64,000 nt of DNA from Streptomyces sp. HUAS ZL42 (GTDB lineage Bacteria; Actinomycetota; Actinomycetes; Streptomycetales; Streptomycetaceae). The notes beneath the pieces were generated by a model, which was not told the origin of the DNA, made no database searches, and saw only the letters and a list, made by a program, of their open reading frames with translations. Made by a program: the position numbers and the translations under genes. Positions 25,169 to 35,403 of this stretch are shown piece after piece (positions within the stretch are counted from its first letter, which is position 1; the number at the start of each line of letters is the position of its first letter). The DNA lies in NCBI RefSeq assembly GCF_040782645.1, contig NZ_CP160403.1:8963001-9027000 (forward strand). Reading direction: 5' to 3'.

Positions 25169-26044
25169 ATGGAGCTGCCCCTGGTCGTGGGCGTCGACGG
25201 ATCGGACTCGAGTCTGGTGGCGGTCGACTGGGCGGTGGACGAAGCGGCCCGGCACGGGCTGCCCCTGCGTCTCGTCTACGCCTCCCTCTGGGAGCGCTAC
25301 GAGGGGTCCGTACCGTCCGTCGGACTCGAACGCCCGTCCGAGCGGGTGTTGGCGGACAACATCGTCGGAGCAGCCGCGGAGCGTGCCCGGCTGCGCAACC
25401 CTGAAGTGAAGGTCTCCGTGGACGTGGTCCCCGAGGAGGCGGCGGACGCGCTCCTGAGCGCGGGCCACAACGCGTATGCCCTGGTGACGGGGTCGCGGGG
25501 CCGCGGTGAGCTGGCGGGCCTGCTCCTCGGCTCGGTCAGCCTGGCCGTGGCGGCCCGTGCGTACTGCCCGGTGATCGTGGTCAGGGGCGACAAGGCCGGT
25601 GTGGCGGGCACCCACGAGCGGATCGTGCTCGGCGCGGGCGAGCCCGCGGCCGGCGGTGAGGCCGTGCGGTACGCCTTCCGCGAGGCGGAGGCGCGCGGAG
25701 GCGTCCTGGACGTCGTGCGTGCCTGGCGGTGCCCCGCGCACGAGACCGCCGACCATCCTCTGCTGGCCGGGGACCCCGCGCACCTCCACGAGGAGCGGGC
25801 GTCCGCCCTGCTCGATGCCCTGCTGCACGACGCGGTGGCCGACCACCCCGGTGTCCGGGTACGCCGCAGCACGGTGGAGGGTCCCGCCCGCAGTGTGCTG
25901 CTGCGCCGTTCGGCCGCCGCCGATCTCGTGATCATCGGTGCCCGGCGCCGGTCCGGGTACTTCGGCCTCCAACTGGGGCGAGTGGGGCACACACTGCTGC
26001 ACCACGCGGACTGCCCGGTGGCGATCGTGCCACAGCAGGTGTGA
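25169..26044 (+). CDS. Universal stress protein (two UspA domains)
   Basis: 291 residues, the same length as the paralogue at 2505 and sharing ELPLVVGVDGSDSS and SLWERYEG. The first-domain nucleotide loop GSRGRGELAGLLLGS is intact; the second (GARRRSGYFGLQLGR) is not. ATG 25169 is chosen by analogy; GTG 25160 would add three residues. The stop is followed two bases later by the GTG of an unknown small gene, then the GH65 phosphorylase, so the three form an operon. The operon links an energy-state sensor with phosphorolytic sugar use. Confidence 0.92.
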   Translation: MELPLVVGVDGSDSSLVAVDWAVDEAARHGLPLRLVYASLWERYEGSVPSVGLERPSERVLADNIVGAAAERARLRNPEVKVSVDVVPEEAADALLSAGHNAYALVTGSRGRGELAGLLLGSVSLAVAARAYCPVIVVRGDKAGVAGTHERIVLGAGEPAAGGEAVRYAFREAEARGGVLDVVRAWRCPAHETADHPLLAGDPAHLHEERASALLDALLHDAVADHPGVRVRRSTVEGPARSVLLRRSAAADLVIIGARRRSGYFGLQLGRVGHTLLHHADCPVAIVPQQV

Positions 26045-26046
26045 CG

Positions 26047-26430
26047 GTGCGGCGCCCCCGCACCCCCGTGGTGCTCCGCGACCCGCCGGCCCCCGGGCTG
26101 CGGGAAAGAAGGGCCGTTCTCTTCGCCCCCGACGGACGGATCACCGACTCGGCCCGTGTTTCGCGCGGCGTCGAGAGGACGGAGGGCAACGTCGGCGCGG
26201 TCGTTGCCGGCAAGGAGCGGCTGCCCGCCGAGCAGGTGCGGCGTACCGGGACGGCACGAGCGGTGTGTGCCGCGCACCCGGCCGCCCTGGTCGGCGTCGA
26301 GGCGGGCCGCGGCGACCGCTTCGGCCCTGTGATCGGCGTCGACCGCATCGCCGATGGGAACACGATTGCGGGACTGCTGTGCCACGGCACCTGCGCCGGC
26401 GTACGGGATCTCGCGGAGTCGCGGGTGTGA
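26047..26430 (+). CDS. Unknown 127-residue protein in USP-phosphorylase operon
   Basis: GTG 26047 starts two bases after the USP stop, and the TGA at 26428 precedes the GH65 start by 11 bases. Codons show the local third-position G/C bias, with some AGA, GTT and ATT exceptions. I recognise no family. The C-terminal stretch (FGPVIGVDRIADGNTIAG) faintly recalls the end of CysN-type sulfate adenylyltransferase subunits, but too weakly to name it. It has no membrane segment. It could be a real small protein or a decayed fragment. Confidence 0.5.
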   Translation: MRRPRTPVVLRDPPAPGLRERRAVLFAPDGRITDSARVSRGVERTEGNVGAVVAGKERLPAEQVRRTGTARAVCAAHPAALVGVEAGRGDRFGPVIGVDRIADGNTIAGLLCHGTCAGVRDLAESRV

Positions 26431-26441
26431 GGGGGCGTCGA

Positions 26442-28811
26442 GTGACGGACTGGACCTGGGAGTACGAGGGCTACGAGCCCGCCGACGAGCGGCTGCGGGA
26501 GTCCCTGTGCGCGCTGGGCAACGGCTGTTTCGCCACCCGGGGGGCACTCCCCGAGTGCGCGGCGGACGTCGTGCACTACCCGGGCACCTACGTGGCGGGC
26601 TGCTACAACCGGCTCACCTCCGACGTGGCCGGGCGGCAGGTCGAGAACGAGGACATGGTCAACGTGCCGAACTGGCTGCCGCTGCGATTCCGCGTACCGG
26701 GCGGGCAGTGGCTCACGCCCGACACCGCGACGGTGCTCGAACACCGCATGGCCCTGCATCTGGCGTCGGGACTGCTGGAGCGGCGGACACGGTACGAACT
26801 CGACGGCGGACGGGAATTGATGATCCGTCAGCAACGGCTGGTGCACATGGGCGACGCCCATCTGGCCGCCCTGCGCACCGAGTTCAACGCCGTGGGCTTC
26901 TCGGGTCCACTCGAGGTCGAGGCAGCCCTCGACGGCGGCGTCACCAACGCCGGCGTGTCGCGCTACCGCGATCTCGACGGCCGTCATCTGACCCATGTGC
27001 ACACCGGGACGGCCGCACCGGACACGGTGTGGCTGCGCTGCCGCACCCGGACGTCGGACATCCGGATCGGCATGGCGGCCCGGCTGACCGCGGACGCGCA
27101 CGTCACGACCGTGCACGAGGAGCCGCGCGCCATTCAGCGCCTGCGCCTGGACCTGAACGCTGGCCGCACCGCGACCGTCGACAAGACGGTCGCCCTCCAC
27201 ACCTCCCGCGACCCGGCCATCAGCGACCCGCTGTACGCCGCGGTCGACCGGGTCGGCCGCGCACCCGGCTTCGACGACCTGCTGGAGTCGCACCTCACCG
27301 CCTGGGACCAGCTCTGGCGCCGGGCCGACCTCGACGTTCCCGGAGAGTCGGGCCGTATCCTGCGGTTGCACCTCTTCCATGTGCTGCAGACGCTCTCGCC
27401 GCACACCGCCGACCTCGACGTCGGCGTACCGGCGCGCGGTCTGCACGGCGAGGCCTACCGCGGCCACGTCTTCTGGGACGAGCTGTTCGTCCTGCCCTAC
27501 CTCAACCTGCACTTCCCCGAGGTCTCCAGGGCCCTGCTGCGCTACCGCCACCGCCGACTGGAACAGGCCTGCAACGCCGCCCGGGCACAGGGGCGCAAGG
27601 GGGCGATGTACCCCTGGCAGAGCGGCAGCGACGGGCGCGAGGAGACCCAGCAGCTCCATCTCAACCCCCGCTCGGGCCGCTGGCTGCCGGACCACTCCCG
27701 GCTGCAGCACCACGTCGGATCGGCGGTCGCGTACAACGTGTGGCAGTACTGCCAGGCCAGCGGCGACACCGAGTTCCTGCACAGCAAGGGCGCCGAGATG
27801 CTGCTGCAGATCGCCCGCTTCTGGGCCCACTCGGCCACTTACGACGAGAGCCTGGGGCGGCACCGCATCAGGGGCGTGGTCGGCCCCGACGAGTACCACG
27901 ACGCCTACCCCGACGCACTCCGTCCCGGTCTCGACGACAACGCGTACACCAACGTCACAGCCGCGTGGGTGCTGGCCAGGGCGGCGGACGTGCTGCGCGG
28001 CCTTCCCGATCCGCGCCGGAGCGAACTCGTCGAACGCACCGGCCTCGACGGGGGCGAACTCGAACAGTGGGAGGACGTGTCGCGCACGCTGCACGTGCCC
28101 TTCCACGCCGGCGTCATCAGCCAGTTCGAGGGCTACGGCGACCTCGCCGAACTCGACTGGGAGGGCTATCGCAACAGGTACGGGGACATCCGGCGCCTGG
28201 ACCGGATCCTGGAGGCCGAGGGCGACACCGTCAACCGCTACCAGGCCTCGAAACAGGCCGACGTCCTGATGCTCGGTTACCTCTTCTCACCGGACGAACT
28301 CCGCCTCGTCTTCGACCGGCTGGGGGTGCCGGTCGACGAGGACACCTGGCGCCGGACCGTGGACTACTACCTGCACCGTACGAGCCACGGCTCCACCCTG
28401 AGCGGCCTGGTGCACGGCTGGGTGCTGGCGCGGGCCCGGCGCGCCGAGGCCTGGAAGTTCTGCCAGGAGGCACTGCAGGGCGACATCGCCGATGTGCAGG
28501 GCGGCACGACCGGCGAGGGTATCCATCTCGGAGCCATGGCCGGCACCCTCGACCTCGTCCAGCGGGGGCTGACCGGACTGGAGACCCGGGAGGGCGCGCT
28601 CTGGCTGAACCCGGTTCCGCTGCCGGAACTGTCGTCGTACGGCTTCGCCCTGCGCTACCAGGACCATTGGGGCGTCCGGCTGCGCCTGGAGCACGAGCGA
28701 CTGGAGATCGTCGTGCCGTCGTCCGACGCGTCACCGATCGACGTGCGGCTGCCGGACCGCACGGTCTGCCTGCAGCCGGGGGAAACGGAACGACTGGTGC
28801 TCGCGGACTAG
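26442..28811 (+). CDS. Glycoside hydrolase family 65 phosphorylase (maltose/trehalose/kojibiose type)
   Basis: 789 residues. An N-terminal beta-sandwich (about 1-270) is followed by an (alpha/alpha)6 barrel with FWDELF, the general acid in GVVGPDEYHD (Glu484) and the phosphate-binding HGSTLS near 650. A short C-terminal sheet completes the fold. Family members split an alpha-glucosyl disaccharide with inorganic phosphate into glucose plus beta-glucose-1-phosphate, saving one ATP per sugar, which suits energy limitation. The exact disaccharide cannot be told from sequence here. GTG 26442 follows GAGGGGG at six bases. Confidence 0.92.
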   Translation: MTDWTWEYEGYEPADERLRESLCALGNGCFATRGALPECAADVVHYPGTYVAGCYNRLTSDVAGRQVENEDMVNVPNWLPLRFRVPGGQWLTPDTATVLEHRMALHLASGLLERRTRYELDGGRELMIRQQRLVHMGDAHLAALRTEFNAVGFSGPLEVEAALDGGVTNAGVSRYRDLDGRHLTHVHTGTAAPDTVWLRCRTRTSDIRIGMAARLTADAHVTTVHEEPRAIQRLRLDLNAGRTATVDKTVALHTSRDPAISDPLYAAVDRVGRAPGFDDLLESHLTAWDQLWRRADLDVPGESGRILRLHLFHVLQTLSPHTADLDVGVPARGLHGEAYRGHVFWDELFVLPYLNLHFPEVSRALLRYRHRRLEQACNAARAQGRKGAMYPWQSGSDGREETQQLHLNPRSGRWLPDHSRLQHHVGSAVAYNVWQYCQASGDTEFLHSKGAEMLLQIARFWAHSATYDESLGRHRIRGVVGPDEYHDAYPDALRPGLDDNAYTNVTAAWVLARAADVLRGLPDPRRSELVERTGLDGGELEQWEDVSRTLHVPFHAGVISQFEGYGDLAELDWEGYRNRYGDIRRLDRILEAEGDTVNRYQASKQADVLMLGYLFSPDELRLVFDRLGVPVDEDTWRRTVDYYLHRTSHGSTLSGLVHGWVLARARRAEAWKFCQEALQGDIADVQGGTTGEGIHLGAMAGTLDLVQRGLTGLETREGALWLNPVPLPELSSYGFALRYQDHWGVRLRLEHERLEIVVPSSDASPIDVRLPDRTVCLQPGETERLVLAD

Positions 28812-28857
28812 TGCCGGGGCACTGAGCGCTCCGCTGGAAGTGTCGCGCCATGCCGTC

Positions 28858-28910
28858 GACCGTCTGCGGCGCCATCGTGGCTGGTCGCGCAGTTCCCCGC
28901 GCCCCTTCAG
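28858..28910 (+). repeat. Dispersed Streptomyces intergenic repeat
   Basis: The core GGTCGCGCAGTTCCCCGCGC (28883-28902) and its flanks match, from memory, a short element scattered through many Streptomyces genomes between genes. It occurs once in this window. Its function is not established. Confidence 0.45.
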
Positions 28911-28998
28911 GGCGCTGCCGAACCGGGGCGGAGCCGTGACCGCGCGCTCTCCACCCTTGTTTCGGGCTGCCGGGCGGGCACTTGACCGCGGCGAGGAG

Positions 28999-29012
28999 AG
29001 GCCGGACGGCCC
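28999..29012. promoter_or_regulatory. Putative OsdR-type box, AGGCCGGACGGCCC
   Basis: One mismatch in the left arm; 90 bp before the USP start at 29102. Confidence 0.5.
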
Positions 29013-29101
29013 CCCGGACAGACCCGGCGGCCCATTTCCGCTGTTGGGGCACGGCGCGAGGCTGGGCATGAGGAGCAGTTCAAGTGATGGAGGTGTACGT
29101 C

Positions 29102-30004
29102 ATGCTCGCGCCGGTGATCGTTGGGGTGGACGGATCCGCCGAGAGTCTGGCCGCTGCCGGCTGGGCCGCCCGTGAGGCACTGCGCCGCGACCGCAAACTG
29201 CGGCTGGTGCACGCCGCGGACTCGAGCCCACGTCCCGGTCACGAGGCGTCCGCGAGCGCGGTGCAGCGCCATCTGGCGCGGCGGGCGCTGCGGCAGGCGG
29301 AGGAGTACATCCGTGAGGTGAGCCCCGGTACCCGCCTGGAGGACGAGCAGATCGAGGGACCGGCGACGCCGGCGCTGCTGCGCGCGGCCGAACAGGCCGA
29401 CCTGCTGGTGCTGGGCTCACGTGGGCTGAGCGGCTTCACCGGGTTCCTTGTGGGGTCGGTGGCGCTGGGCGTGGTGGCGAAGGCCACGCGGCCCGTCGTC
29501 CTCGTCCGGACGGGGGAGGAGGCGGCGGACGAGCACCTTCCGGCGCAGGACGGGAGCGACTCCGTCCGAACCGGTTACCGGGACGTGGTGCTGGGCGTCG
29601 ACGTCGCCGACCCGTGCGACGAGGTGATCGGGTTCGCCTTCGAGGCAGCCCGGCTGCGGCACGCCCGGCTGCGCGTGGTGTACGCCTGGCAGGCAGCCTC
29701 GGCGCTCGGGGGCGGGCCGTCCGCGGTCGCCGTCGTGCAGGAGCCCAAGAGCGCCGAGCACTGGCGGGGTTTCCGCACCGACGTGCTGCCGATATGGCGG
29801 GAGAAGTACCCCGACGTCGACGTCGCGGAGACCGTGGCCCAGGGCAGGCCCCAGTCCGTGCTGGTCCGGGCCGGCTCAGGAGCGAGTCTGCTCGTCGTGG
29901 GGCACCGCCTCGCCGAACGGCCACTGGGGCCGCGCACCGGTCCCGTCACCCACTCCGTGATCCATCATGTCGACTGCCCCGTCGCCGTGGTCCCGCACGT
30001 CTGA
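29102..30004 (+). CDS. Universal stress protein (two UspA domains)
   Basis: 300 residues, with intact first-domain nucleotide loop GSRGLSGFTGFLVGS; the second domain ends GPRTGPVTHSVIHHVDCPVAVVPHV with a degenerate loop. ATG 29102 follows GGAGGTGTACGTC; a GTG six codons upstream is less likely. It belongs to the sub-family with AAxWAAREAxxR, shared with 54070 and with the partial gene at the left edge. The SHOCT-domain gene starts 16 bases after its stop, probably the same transcript. Confidence 0.92.
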   Translation: MLAPVIVGVDGSAESLAAAGWAAREALRRDRKLRLVHAADSSPRPGHEASASAVQRHLARRALRQAEEYIREVSPGTRLEDEQIEGPATPALLRAAEQADLLVLGSRGLSGFTGFLVGSVALGVVAKATRPVVLVRTGEEAADEHLPAQDGSDSVRTGYRDVVLGVDVADPCDEVIGFAFEAARLRHARLRVVYAWQAASALGGGPSAVAVVQEPKSAEHWRGFRTDVLPIWREKYPDVDVAETVAQGRPQSVLVRAGSGASLLVVGHRLAERPLGPRTGPVTHSVIHHVDCPVAVVPHV

Positions 30005-30020
30005 GAGGAAGTGATCCGCG

Positions 30021-30287
30021 GTGTACTGGAACCGTCACGACGTGACCGCATGGGACTGGTTGGCAACGTCGGTCGCCATGGTCCTGTTCTGGGCCGTGCT
30101 GATCACCGTAGCGGCGCTGCTCTACCGCACCTTGACCCGCGGCCCCGGGCATCCGCACACGCCCGCGTCGGCCACGCCCGAGCGGCTGCTCGCCGAACGG
30201 TTCGCCCGGGGTGAGATCGACGATGACGAATACCGGAGTTGTCTGGCCGTGCTGCGCGCGGACGGTCCGACCGTCACCCAACAGTGA
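30021..30287 (+). CDS. Small membrane protein with SHOCT domain
   Basis: 88 residues from GTG 30021, behind GAGAGGAAGTG. One membrane helix at about 13-35 (LATSVAMVLFWAVLITVAALLY), then a C-terminal SHOCT motif (about 52-80, PERLLAERFARGEIDDDEYRSCLAVL). SHOCT is a short oligomerisation or interaction motif found at the end of many bacterial membrane proteins. It probably forms an operon with the USP upstream; its partner is unknown. Confidence 0.82.
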   Translation: MYWNRHDVTAWDWLATSVAMVLFWAVLITVAALLYRTLTRGPGHPHTPASATPERLLAERFARGEIDDDEYRSCLAVLRADGPTVTQQ

Positions 30288-30393
30288 GGTGACTGCGGCC
30301 ACGGCGGGCCGGCGCGCCTCGGTGCGGGCCTGCGGTGCCGGCGACGCCCCGTGCCCCGTGCACGAAGTGCTGGACGTGCTCTGAAGGTTGCGG

Positions 30394-30407
30394 AGGCCGA
30401 CCGGTGT
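30394..30407. promoter_or_regulatory. Weak OsdR-type box, AGGCCGACCGGTGT
   Basis: Right arm degenerate; 121 bp before the arc operon start and 22 bp from the next box. Confidence 0.3.
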
Positions 30408-30415
30408 TCCGCAAC

Positions 30416-30429
30416 GGGACCAATGGGCA
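30416..30429. promoter_or_regulatory. Putative OsdR-type box, GGGACCAATGGGCA
   Basis: GGGAC-type left arm with a degenerate right arm; 99 bp before the antiporter start at 30528. Confidence 0.35.
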
Positions 30430-30527
30430 GGGTGCGGGACCTGCGGCCGCTCACCCGGCCCGTCGCTGCCGAGAAGGATCGCATTACGAGGGGGCCCTCC
30501 GCAGCGACGATCCCAAGGAGAACAGCC

Positions 30528-32003
30528 ATGTCCAGCAAGACGAGAAGCGGACCCGAGGCCGCACCCGGAGCGAAATTCGGCCTGCCGGCCGCGTCCGCGC
30601 TCGTGATCGGCAGCATCGTCGGTACCGGCGTCTTCGCCCTGCCGTCCGCTCTCGCACCGTACGGCCCCATATCCCTCGTGGCGTTCGTCGCCGTCACGCT
30701 CGGCGCGCTGGCGCTGGCGGTGACCTTCGGGGCGCTGTCGAAGCGCGTGCCGGCGAGCGGCGGGCCGTACGTGTACGCCCGCCAGGCATTCGGCGAGTTC
30801 GCGGGGTTCCTCAACGCGTGGTCGTACTGGATCACCGTATGGGCGGGGAACGCCGCGATCGTCGTGGCCTGGGTCGGCTATGTCGAGGTGTTCGTCAACA
30901 CCGGCCACAGCAAGGGTTACTCGGTGCTCATCGCCCTGGTCGGGCTGTGGATCCCCGCCGCGGTCAATCTCAGCGGTGTCCGTAACACCGGAGCCTTCCA
31001 GGTGGTCACCACCGTGCTGAAGTTCGTGCCGCTGGTCCTCATGTCCACCGTCGGGCTGCTGTTCATCGACCCGGACAACTTCGGCGCCTTCAACGCCAGT
31101 GACCAGTCGGCCCTCGGAGCGATCTCGGCCGCGGCGGCCATCGCCCTGTTCAGCTACCTCGGCCTGGAGGCGGCGTCGGTGGTCGCCGGACGCGTCCGCG
31201 ACCCGGAGCGCAACGTGCCGCGCGCCACCGTGTACGGCACCCTCGTCTGCGCCGTCATCTACGTCCTGGGCACCCTCGCGGTCTTCGGCACCGTCTCGCA
31301 CGGCGAACTCGGCGCCTCCACGGCGCCGTTCACCGACGCCGCGAACAACATCGTCGGCGGCACCTGGGCGGGCGACGCCGTCGCCGTGGCCGCCATCGTC
31401 TCCGGCATCGGTGCTCTGAACGGCTGGACGATGCTCTGCGCGGAGATGCCGTACGCCGCCGCCCGTGACGGACTCTTCCCCGGTGCCTTCGCGAGGCTGC
31501 GCGGCGAGAGCGGTGTGCCGGCCTTCGGCATCGTCGCCTCGACCGTCCTCGCCTCGCTGATCACCGTCTTCAGCTACACGCGCTTCGACGACGTCTTCAC
31601 CCGGGTCGTGCTGCTGAGCGTGCTCACCGCCGTGATCCCGTATCTGTTCTCCGCCGCCGCCCAGCTGTACTGGCTGCTCGCCCGCGGCCGGGAGAGCCTG
31701 AGCCCGCGGCGGCTGGCCCGCGACGTGACCGTCGCCGCGCTCGCCATGGCCTTCTCCTACTGGTCGATCCAGGGCAGCGGGTACCAGACGGTCTACTACG
31801 GACTGTTCGTGCTGCTGCTCGGACTGCCCGTCTACATCTGGCTGAAGCGCGACCGCGGAGAGTACGGCGAGACGGCACCCGCCGCGCCCCCGGCCGAGAT
31901 CCCCGAGCCGCGGGCGCCCGAGACCTCGTCACCGACCGCCCGGACCCCTCGCCGGGCGCGGACCGGAACCTTCCGCAGGAGCATCCTCCGCCACCACGAC
32001 TGA
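30528..32003 (+). CDS. arcD: APC-family permease, probable arginine/ornithine antiporter
   Basis: 491 residues with about 12 membrane helices. The N-terminal [22 protein letters not shown] is the APC substrate-binding first helix (G-S-I-V-G-T-G). A polar Pro-rich tail of about 50 residues follows the last helix. It is first in an operon with arcA, arcB and arcC (spacings 44, 18 and 2 bases), so the substrate pair is inferred as arginine in, ornithine out. ATG 30528 follows AAGGAGAACAGCC. The arc operon gives one ATP per arginine without respiration. Confidence 0.88.
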   Translation: MSSKTRSGPEAAPGAKFGLPAASALVIGSIVGTGVFALPSALAPYGPISLVAFVAVTLGALALAVTFGALSKRVPASGGPYVYARQAFGEFAGFLNAWSYWITVWAGNAAIVVAWVGYVEVFVNTGHSKGYSVLIALVGLWIPAAVNLSGVRNTGAFQVVTTVLKFVPLVLMSTVGLLFIDPDNFGAFNASDQSALGAISAAAAIALFSYLGLEAASVVAGRVRDPERNVPRATVYGTLVCAVIYVLGTLAVFGTVSHGELGASTAPFTDAANNIVGGTWAGDAVAVAAIVSGIGALNGWTMLCAEMPYAAARDGLFPGAFARLRGESGVPAFGIVASTVLASLITVFSYTRFDDVFTRVVLLSVLTAVIPYLFSAAAQLYWLLARGRESLSPRRLARDVTVAALAMAFSYWSIQGSGYQTVYYGLFVLLLGLPVYIWLKRDRGEYGETAPAAPPAEIPEPRAPETSSPTARTPRRARTGTFRRSILRHHD

Positions 32004-32047
32004 ACCTCACCCGCACGGCCCCCTCGCCCCGTCAGGAAGGCCCGGCC

Positions 32048-33262
32048 ATGAACCGTTTCCACGTCGACTCCGAAGTCGGCCGGCTCCGACAGGTGATCCT
32101 CCACCGTCCCGGACTCGAACTCTCCCGGTTGACCCCGCGCAACGTCGACGCCCTGCTCTTCGACGACATCCTGTGGGCCAAGCGCGCCCGCGAGGAGCAC
32201 GACGCCTTCGCCCAGGTGCTGCGCGACCACGGCGCCCGCGTGCACTACTTCGCCGACCTTCTCGCGCAGACGCTCGATCTCCCGGAGGCCCGGGACTGGC
32301 TGCTGGACCGGGTCGTCACCCCGGCCGCCGTCGGCCCCGCCCTGCTGGACCCGGTGCGCGAACTGTGCTCCGAACTGGACGGGGAGACCCTGGCCGGATA
32401 CCTCGTCGGCGGGCTCCTCAAGTGCGACCTGCCGCTGGCCACTCCGCGCAGCCTGGTCTGGAGCGCCCTGGACACCGAGGACTTCGCGCTCCCCCCGCTG
32501 CCCAACCACCTCTTCCCGCGCGACAACTCCTGCTGGGTGTACGACCGTTTGTCGGTCAACCCGATGGCCAAACCCGCCCGGCGGCGCGAGAGCCTGCACG
32601 CCGAGGCGATCTACCGGTTCCACCCGATGTTTGCGGGAACCGCGTACGAGCCGCTCCTCGACGGGCCGGCCGGCACCCTCGAGGGCGGCGACGTGCACGT
32701 CCTCGGCAACGGAGCCGTCATGGTCGGCATGGGCGAGCGCACCACCGCCCAGGCCGTGGAGAACCTCGCCACGCGCCTCTTCGCCTCCGGCACGGCCGAC
32801 CGGCTGATCGCCGTCCAACTCCCCGCCACCCGCGCCTACATGCACCTCGACACGGTGCTGACGATGGTCGACCGCGACGCCTTCACCATCTACCCCGGCC
32901 TCGCCGACTCCCTGCGCTCCTGGACGCTGACACCGGGGACGGCGCACGAGAACGGCTTCGACGTCAGCCCCGACTCCGATCTGGCGACCGCCCTGGCCGA
33001 GGCCCTCGACCTGGACAAGGTGCGGATGCTCTCCGCGCCGCAGGACATCCGCAACGCCGAGCGGGAGCAGTGGGACGACGGCAGCAACTTCCTCGCCGTC
33101 GCCCCGGGCGTGATCGTCGGCTACGAGCGCAACGTCACCACCAACACCTATCTGCGCAAGCAGGGCATCGAGATCGTCACCATCGCCGGCGCCGAACTCG
33201 GCCGCGGCCGCGGTGGCCCGCGCTGTATGAGCTGCCCGATCGAACGCGACGCGGCCGCCTGA
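32048..33262 (+). CDS. arcA: Arginine deiminase
   Basis: 404 residues; converts arginine to citrulline and ammonia in the cytoplasm, the first step of the arginine deiminase pathway. The guanidinase-fold residues are visible: [32 protein letters not shown] with the catalytic His, and the nucleophilic Cys in [10 protein letters not shown] near the C-terminus. Length is normal for the family. ATG 32048 follows GGAAGGCCCGGCC. Confidence 0.95.
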   Translation: MNRFHVDSEVGRLRQVILHRPGLELSRLTPRNVDALLFDDILWAKRAREEHDAFAQVLRDHGARVHYFADLLAQTLDLPEARDWLLDRVVTPAAVGPALLDPVRELCSELDGETLAGYLVGGLLKCDLPLATPRSLVWSALDTEDFALPPLPNHLFPRDNSCWVYDRLSVNPMAKPARRRESLHAEAIYRFHPMFAGTAYEPLLDGPAGTLEGGDVHVLGNGAVMVGMGERTTAQAVENLATRLFASGTADRLIAVQLPATRAYMHLDTVLTMVDRDAFTIYPGLADSLRSWTLTPGTAHENGFDVSPDSDLATALAEALDLDKVRMLSAPQDIRNAEREQWDDGSNFLAVAPGVIVGYERNVTTNTYLRKQGIEIVTIAGAELGRGRGGPRCMSCPIERDAAA

Positions 33263-33280
33263 CCGGGCGAGGAGACCCCC

Positions 33281-34291
33281 ATGACCACCACAACGGTCGA
33301 CCTGAGAGGCCGCTCCTACCTGAGCGAACTCGACTTCACCGCACGCGAGATCCACCATCTCCTCGACCTGGCCGCCGACCTGAAGGCGGCCAGGCGCGCC
33401 GGCACCGAACGGCCCCGGCTCACCGGCAGGCACCTGGCGCTGATCTTCGAGAAGACCTCCACCCGCACCCGCTGCGCCTTCGAGACCGCCGCGGCCGACC
33501 AGGGCGCCGCCACCACCTACCTGGGCCCCGGTGACACCCACATCGGCGTCAAGGAGTCCGTCGCCGACACCGCCCGCGTCCTCGGCCGGATGTTCGACGC
33601 CATCGAGTACCGCGGTTCCGCGCACCCGCTCGTCACCGAACTCGCGGCGCACGCAGGGGTACCGGTCTACAACGGCCTCACCGACGCCGCGCACCCCACC
33701 CAGAGCCTGTGCGACGTCCTCACCATGCGCGAGCACAGCCCGAAACCCCTGGAGGACATCGCCTACTGCTATCTCGGCGACGCCCGCAACAACATGGGCA
33801 ACTCCCTGCTGTCCATGGGCGCCCTGCTCGGCATGGACGTGCGCATCGCCGCGCCCGCACCGCTGTGGCCCGACCCGGCACTGGTCACCGAGTGCCGTGC
33901 GCTGGCAGACCGGAGCGGAGCCCGGGTCACGCTCACCGACGACGTCGAGACGGCCGTACGCGGAGCCGACTTCGTGCACACCGACGTCTGGGTCTCCATG
34001 GGCGAACCCGCCGAGACCTGGGGAGAACGCATCGACCTGCTGCTGCCGTACCAGGTCGGCGTCAAGACGCTGGCGGCCACCAACAACCCGGACGTCAGGT
34101 TCATGCACTGCCTGCCGGCGCTCCACGACGACCACACCCGCCTGGGCCGTGAGGTGCTCCACAACTACGGCCTGGACGCACTCGAGGTCACCGACGAGGT
34201 CTTCTCCTCGCCCGCATCCATCGTCTTCGACCAGGCGGAGAACCGGCTGCACACCATCAAGGCCGTACTCGTCGCCACCCTGGAGGACTGA
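33281..34291 (+). CDS. arcB: Ornithine carbamoyltransferase, catabolic
   Basis: 336 residues. Carbamoyl-phosphate loop STRTRCAFE near 60, [11 protein letters not shown] near 143 and the ornithine-side HCLPALHDD near 280 are all intact. In this operon it runs in the direction citrulline plus phosphate to ornithine plus carbamoyl phosphate. ATG 33281 follows GGCGAGGAGACCCCC. The stop is two bases before the arcC start, so translation is coupled. Confidence 0.95.
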   Translation: MTTTTVDLRGRSYLSELDFTAREIHHLLDLAADLKAARRAGTERPRLTGRHLALIFEKTSTRTRCAFETAAADQGAATTYLGPGDTHIGVKESVADTARVLGRMFDAIEYRGSAHPLVTELAAHAGVPVYNGLTDAAHPTQSLCDVLTMREHSPKPLEDIAYCYLGDARNNMGNSLLSMGALLGMDVRIAAPAPLWPDPALVTECRALADRSGARVTLTDDVETAVRGADFVHTDVWVSMGEPAETWGERIDLLLPYQVGVKTLAATNNPDVRFMHCLPALHDDHTRLGREVLHNYGLDALEVTDEVFSSPASIVFDQAENRLHTIKAVLVATLED

Positions 34292-34293
34292 CC

Positions 34294-35217
34294 ATGCGCA
34301 TCGTCGTCGCCCTCGGCGGCAACGCCCTGCTGCACCGGGGCGAGCGCCCCGACGCGGACGTTCAGCAGGCCAACGTCGACCGCGTGGCCACCGCGATCGC
34401 GGCCCTCGCCGTCGAGCACGAGATCGTCGTCACCCACGGCAACGGCCCGCAGATCGGACTGCTCGCCGTCGAGAGCGCGGCCGACCGCGCCCTGAGCGCC
34501 CCCTATCCGCTGGACCTGCTGGGCGCCCAGACCCAGGGCATGATCGGCTCCCTGCTGGTGCGCACCCTCTACAACGCGCTGCCCGGGCACCCCGTCGCCG
34601 CGCTCGTCACCCATACGTTCGTACGGGCCGACGACCCGGCCTTCCAGCGGCCCACCAAGTTCGTCGGCCAGGTGTACCCGAGGGACGTCGCGCGCCGGCT
34701 CGCCCGCCGCCACGGATGGCACATAGCCGAGGACAGCACGGGGTGGCGCCGCGTCGTCGCCTCCCCGGCGCCCGAGCGGATCGTGGAGACCGACACGATC
34801 CACACGCTGCTGGCATCCGGCACGCTCGTCGTCTGCGCCGGCGGCGGAGGCGTCCCGGTCGTCGCCGACCACGACACCGGGGCGCTCAGCGGGGTGGAGG
34901 CGGTCGTCGACAAGGACCTCACCGCGGCCCTGCTCGCCGAGGACCTCAAGGCGGATTTCCTGCTCGTCCTCACCGATGTCCCGAACATCTACGCCGACTA
35001 CGGCACTCCGCGCCAACGCCCGCTCCACGACGCCACGCCCGCCTCGCTGCGCCGCGGCGGCTTCGCCGCCGGTTCCATGGGGCCCAAGGCCGAGGCCGCC
35101 GCCCGGTTCGTGGAACGCACCGGAGGCCTTGCCGCGATCGGCGACCTGGGCTCCGCGTACGAGATGGTGCACGGGCAGGCGGGGACGCTGGTACGCCCGG
35201 ATCTGACCGTCGGCTGA
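34294..35217 (+). CDS. arcC: Carbamate kinase
   Basis: 307 residues; transfers phosphate from carbamoyl phosphate to ADP, yielding the ATP of the pathway. Key loops are present: ALGGNAL (7-12), the active-site THGNGPQIG (47-55), CAGGGGVPVV, VDKDLTAALLAEDLKAD and MGPKAEAA. It ends the arc operon. Compare the paralogue at 50415-51332, which is closely related over its length but has lost the HGNGPQ loop. Confidence 0.95.
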   Translation: MRIVVALGGNALLHRGERPDADVQQANVDRVATAIAALAVEHEIVVTHGNGPQIGLLAVESAADRALSAPYPLDLLGAQTQGMIGSLLVRTLYNALPGHPVAALVTHTFVRADDPAFQRPTKFVGQVYPRDVARRLARRHGWHIAEDSTGWRRVVASPAPERIVETDTIHTLLASGTLVVCAGGGGVPVVADHDTGALSGVEAVVDKDLTAALLAEDLKADFLLVLTDVPNIYADYGTPRQRPLHDATPASLRRGGFAAGSMGPKAEAAARFVERTGGLAAIGDLGSAYEMVHGQAGTLVRPDLTVG

Positions 35218-35403
35218 GCGGCCGGCCGCACTGCACGCCGCGGCCCCGCCCGTTTCCGGGGAGGCCCGAACGCGCCGTCACCCATCGTCGAGGAGCTTCG
35301 GCCCGACAACGCGCCCGCGCCATCCGGACGGTGTTCGCGACGGCGGCGACGAGCCCACCGGGCGAGGCGCAGTGGCCTCTCCGGCACGAGATCCGGGAGC
35401 CGA

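Larger units (their letters stand above)
28812..29101. other. Intergenic region with dispersed repeat and a box
   Basis: No gene. It holds a Streptomyces-type dispersed repeat (28858-28910) and an OsdR-type box (28999-29012). Confidence 0.45.
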
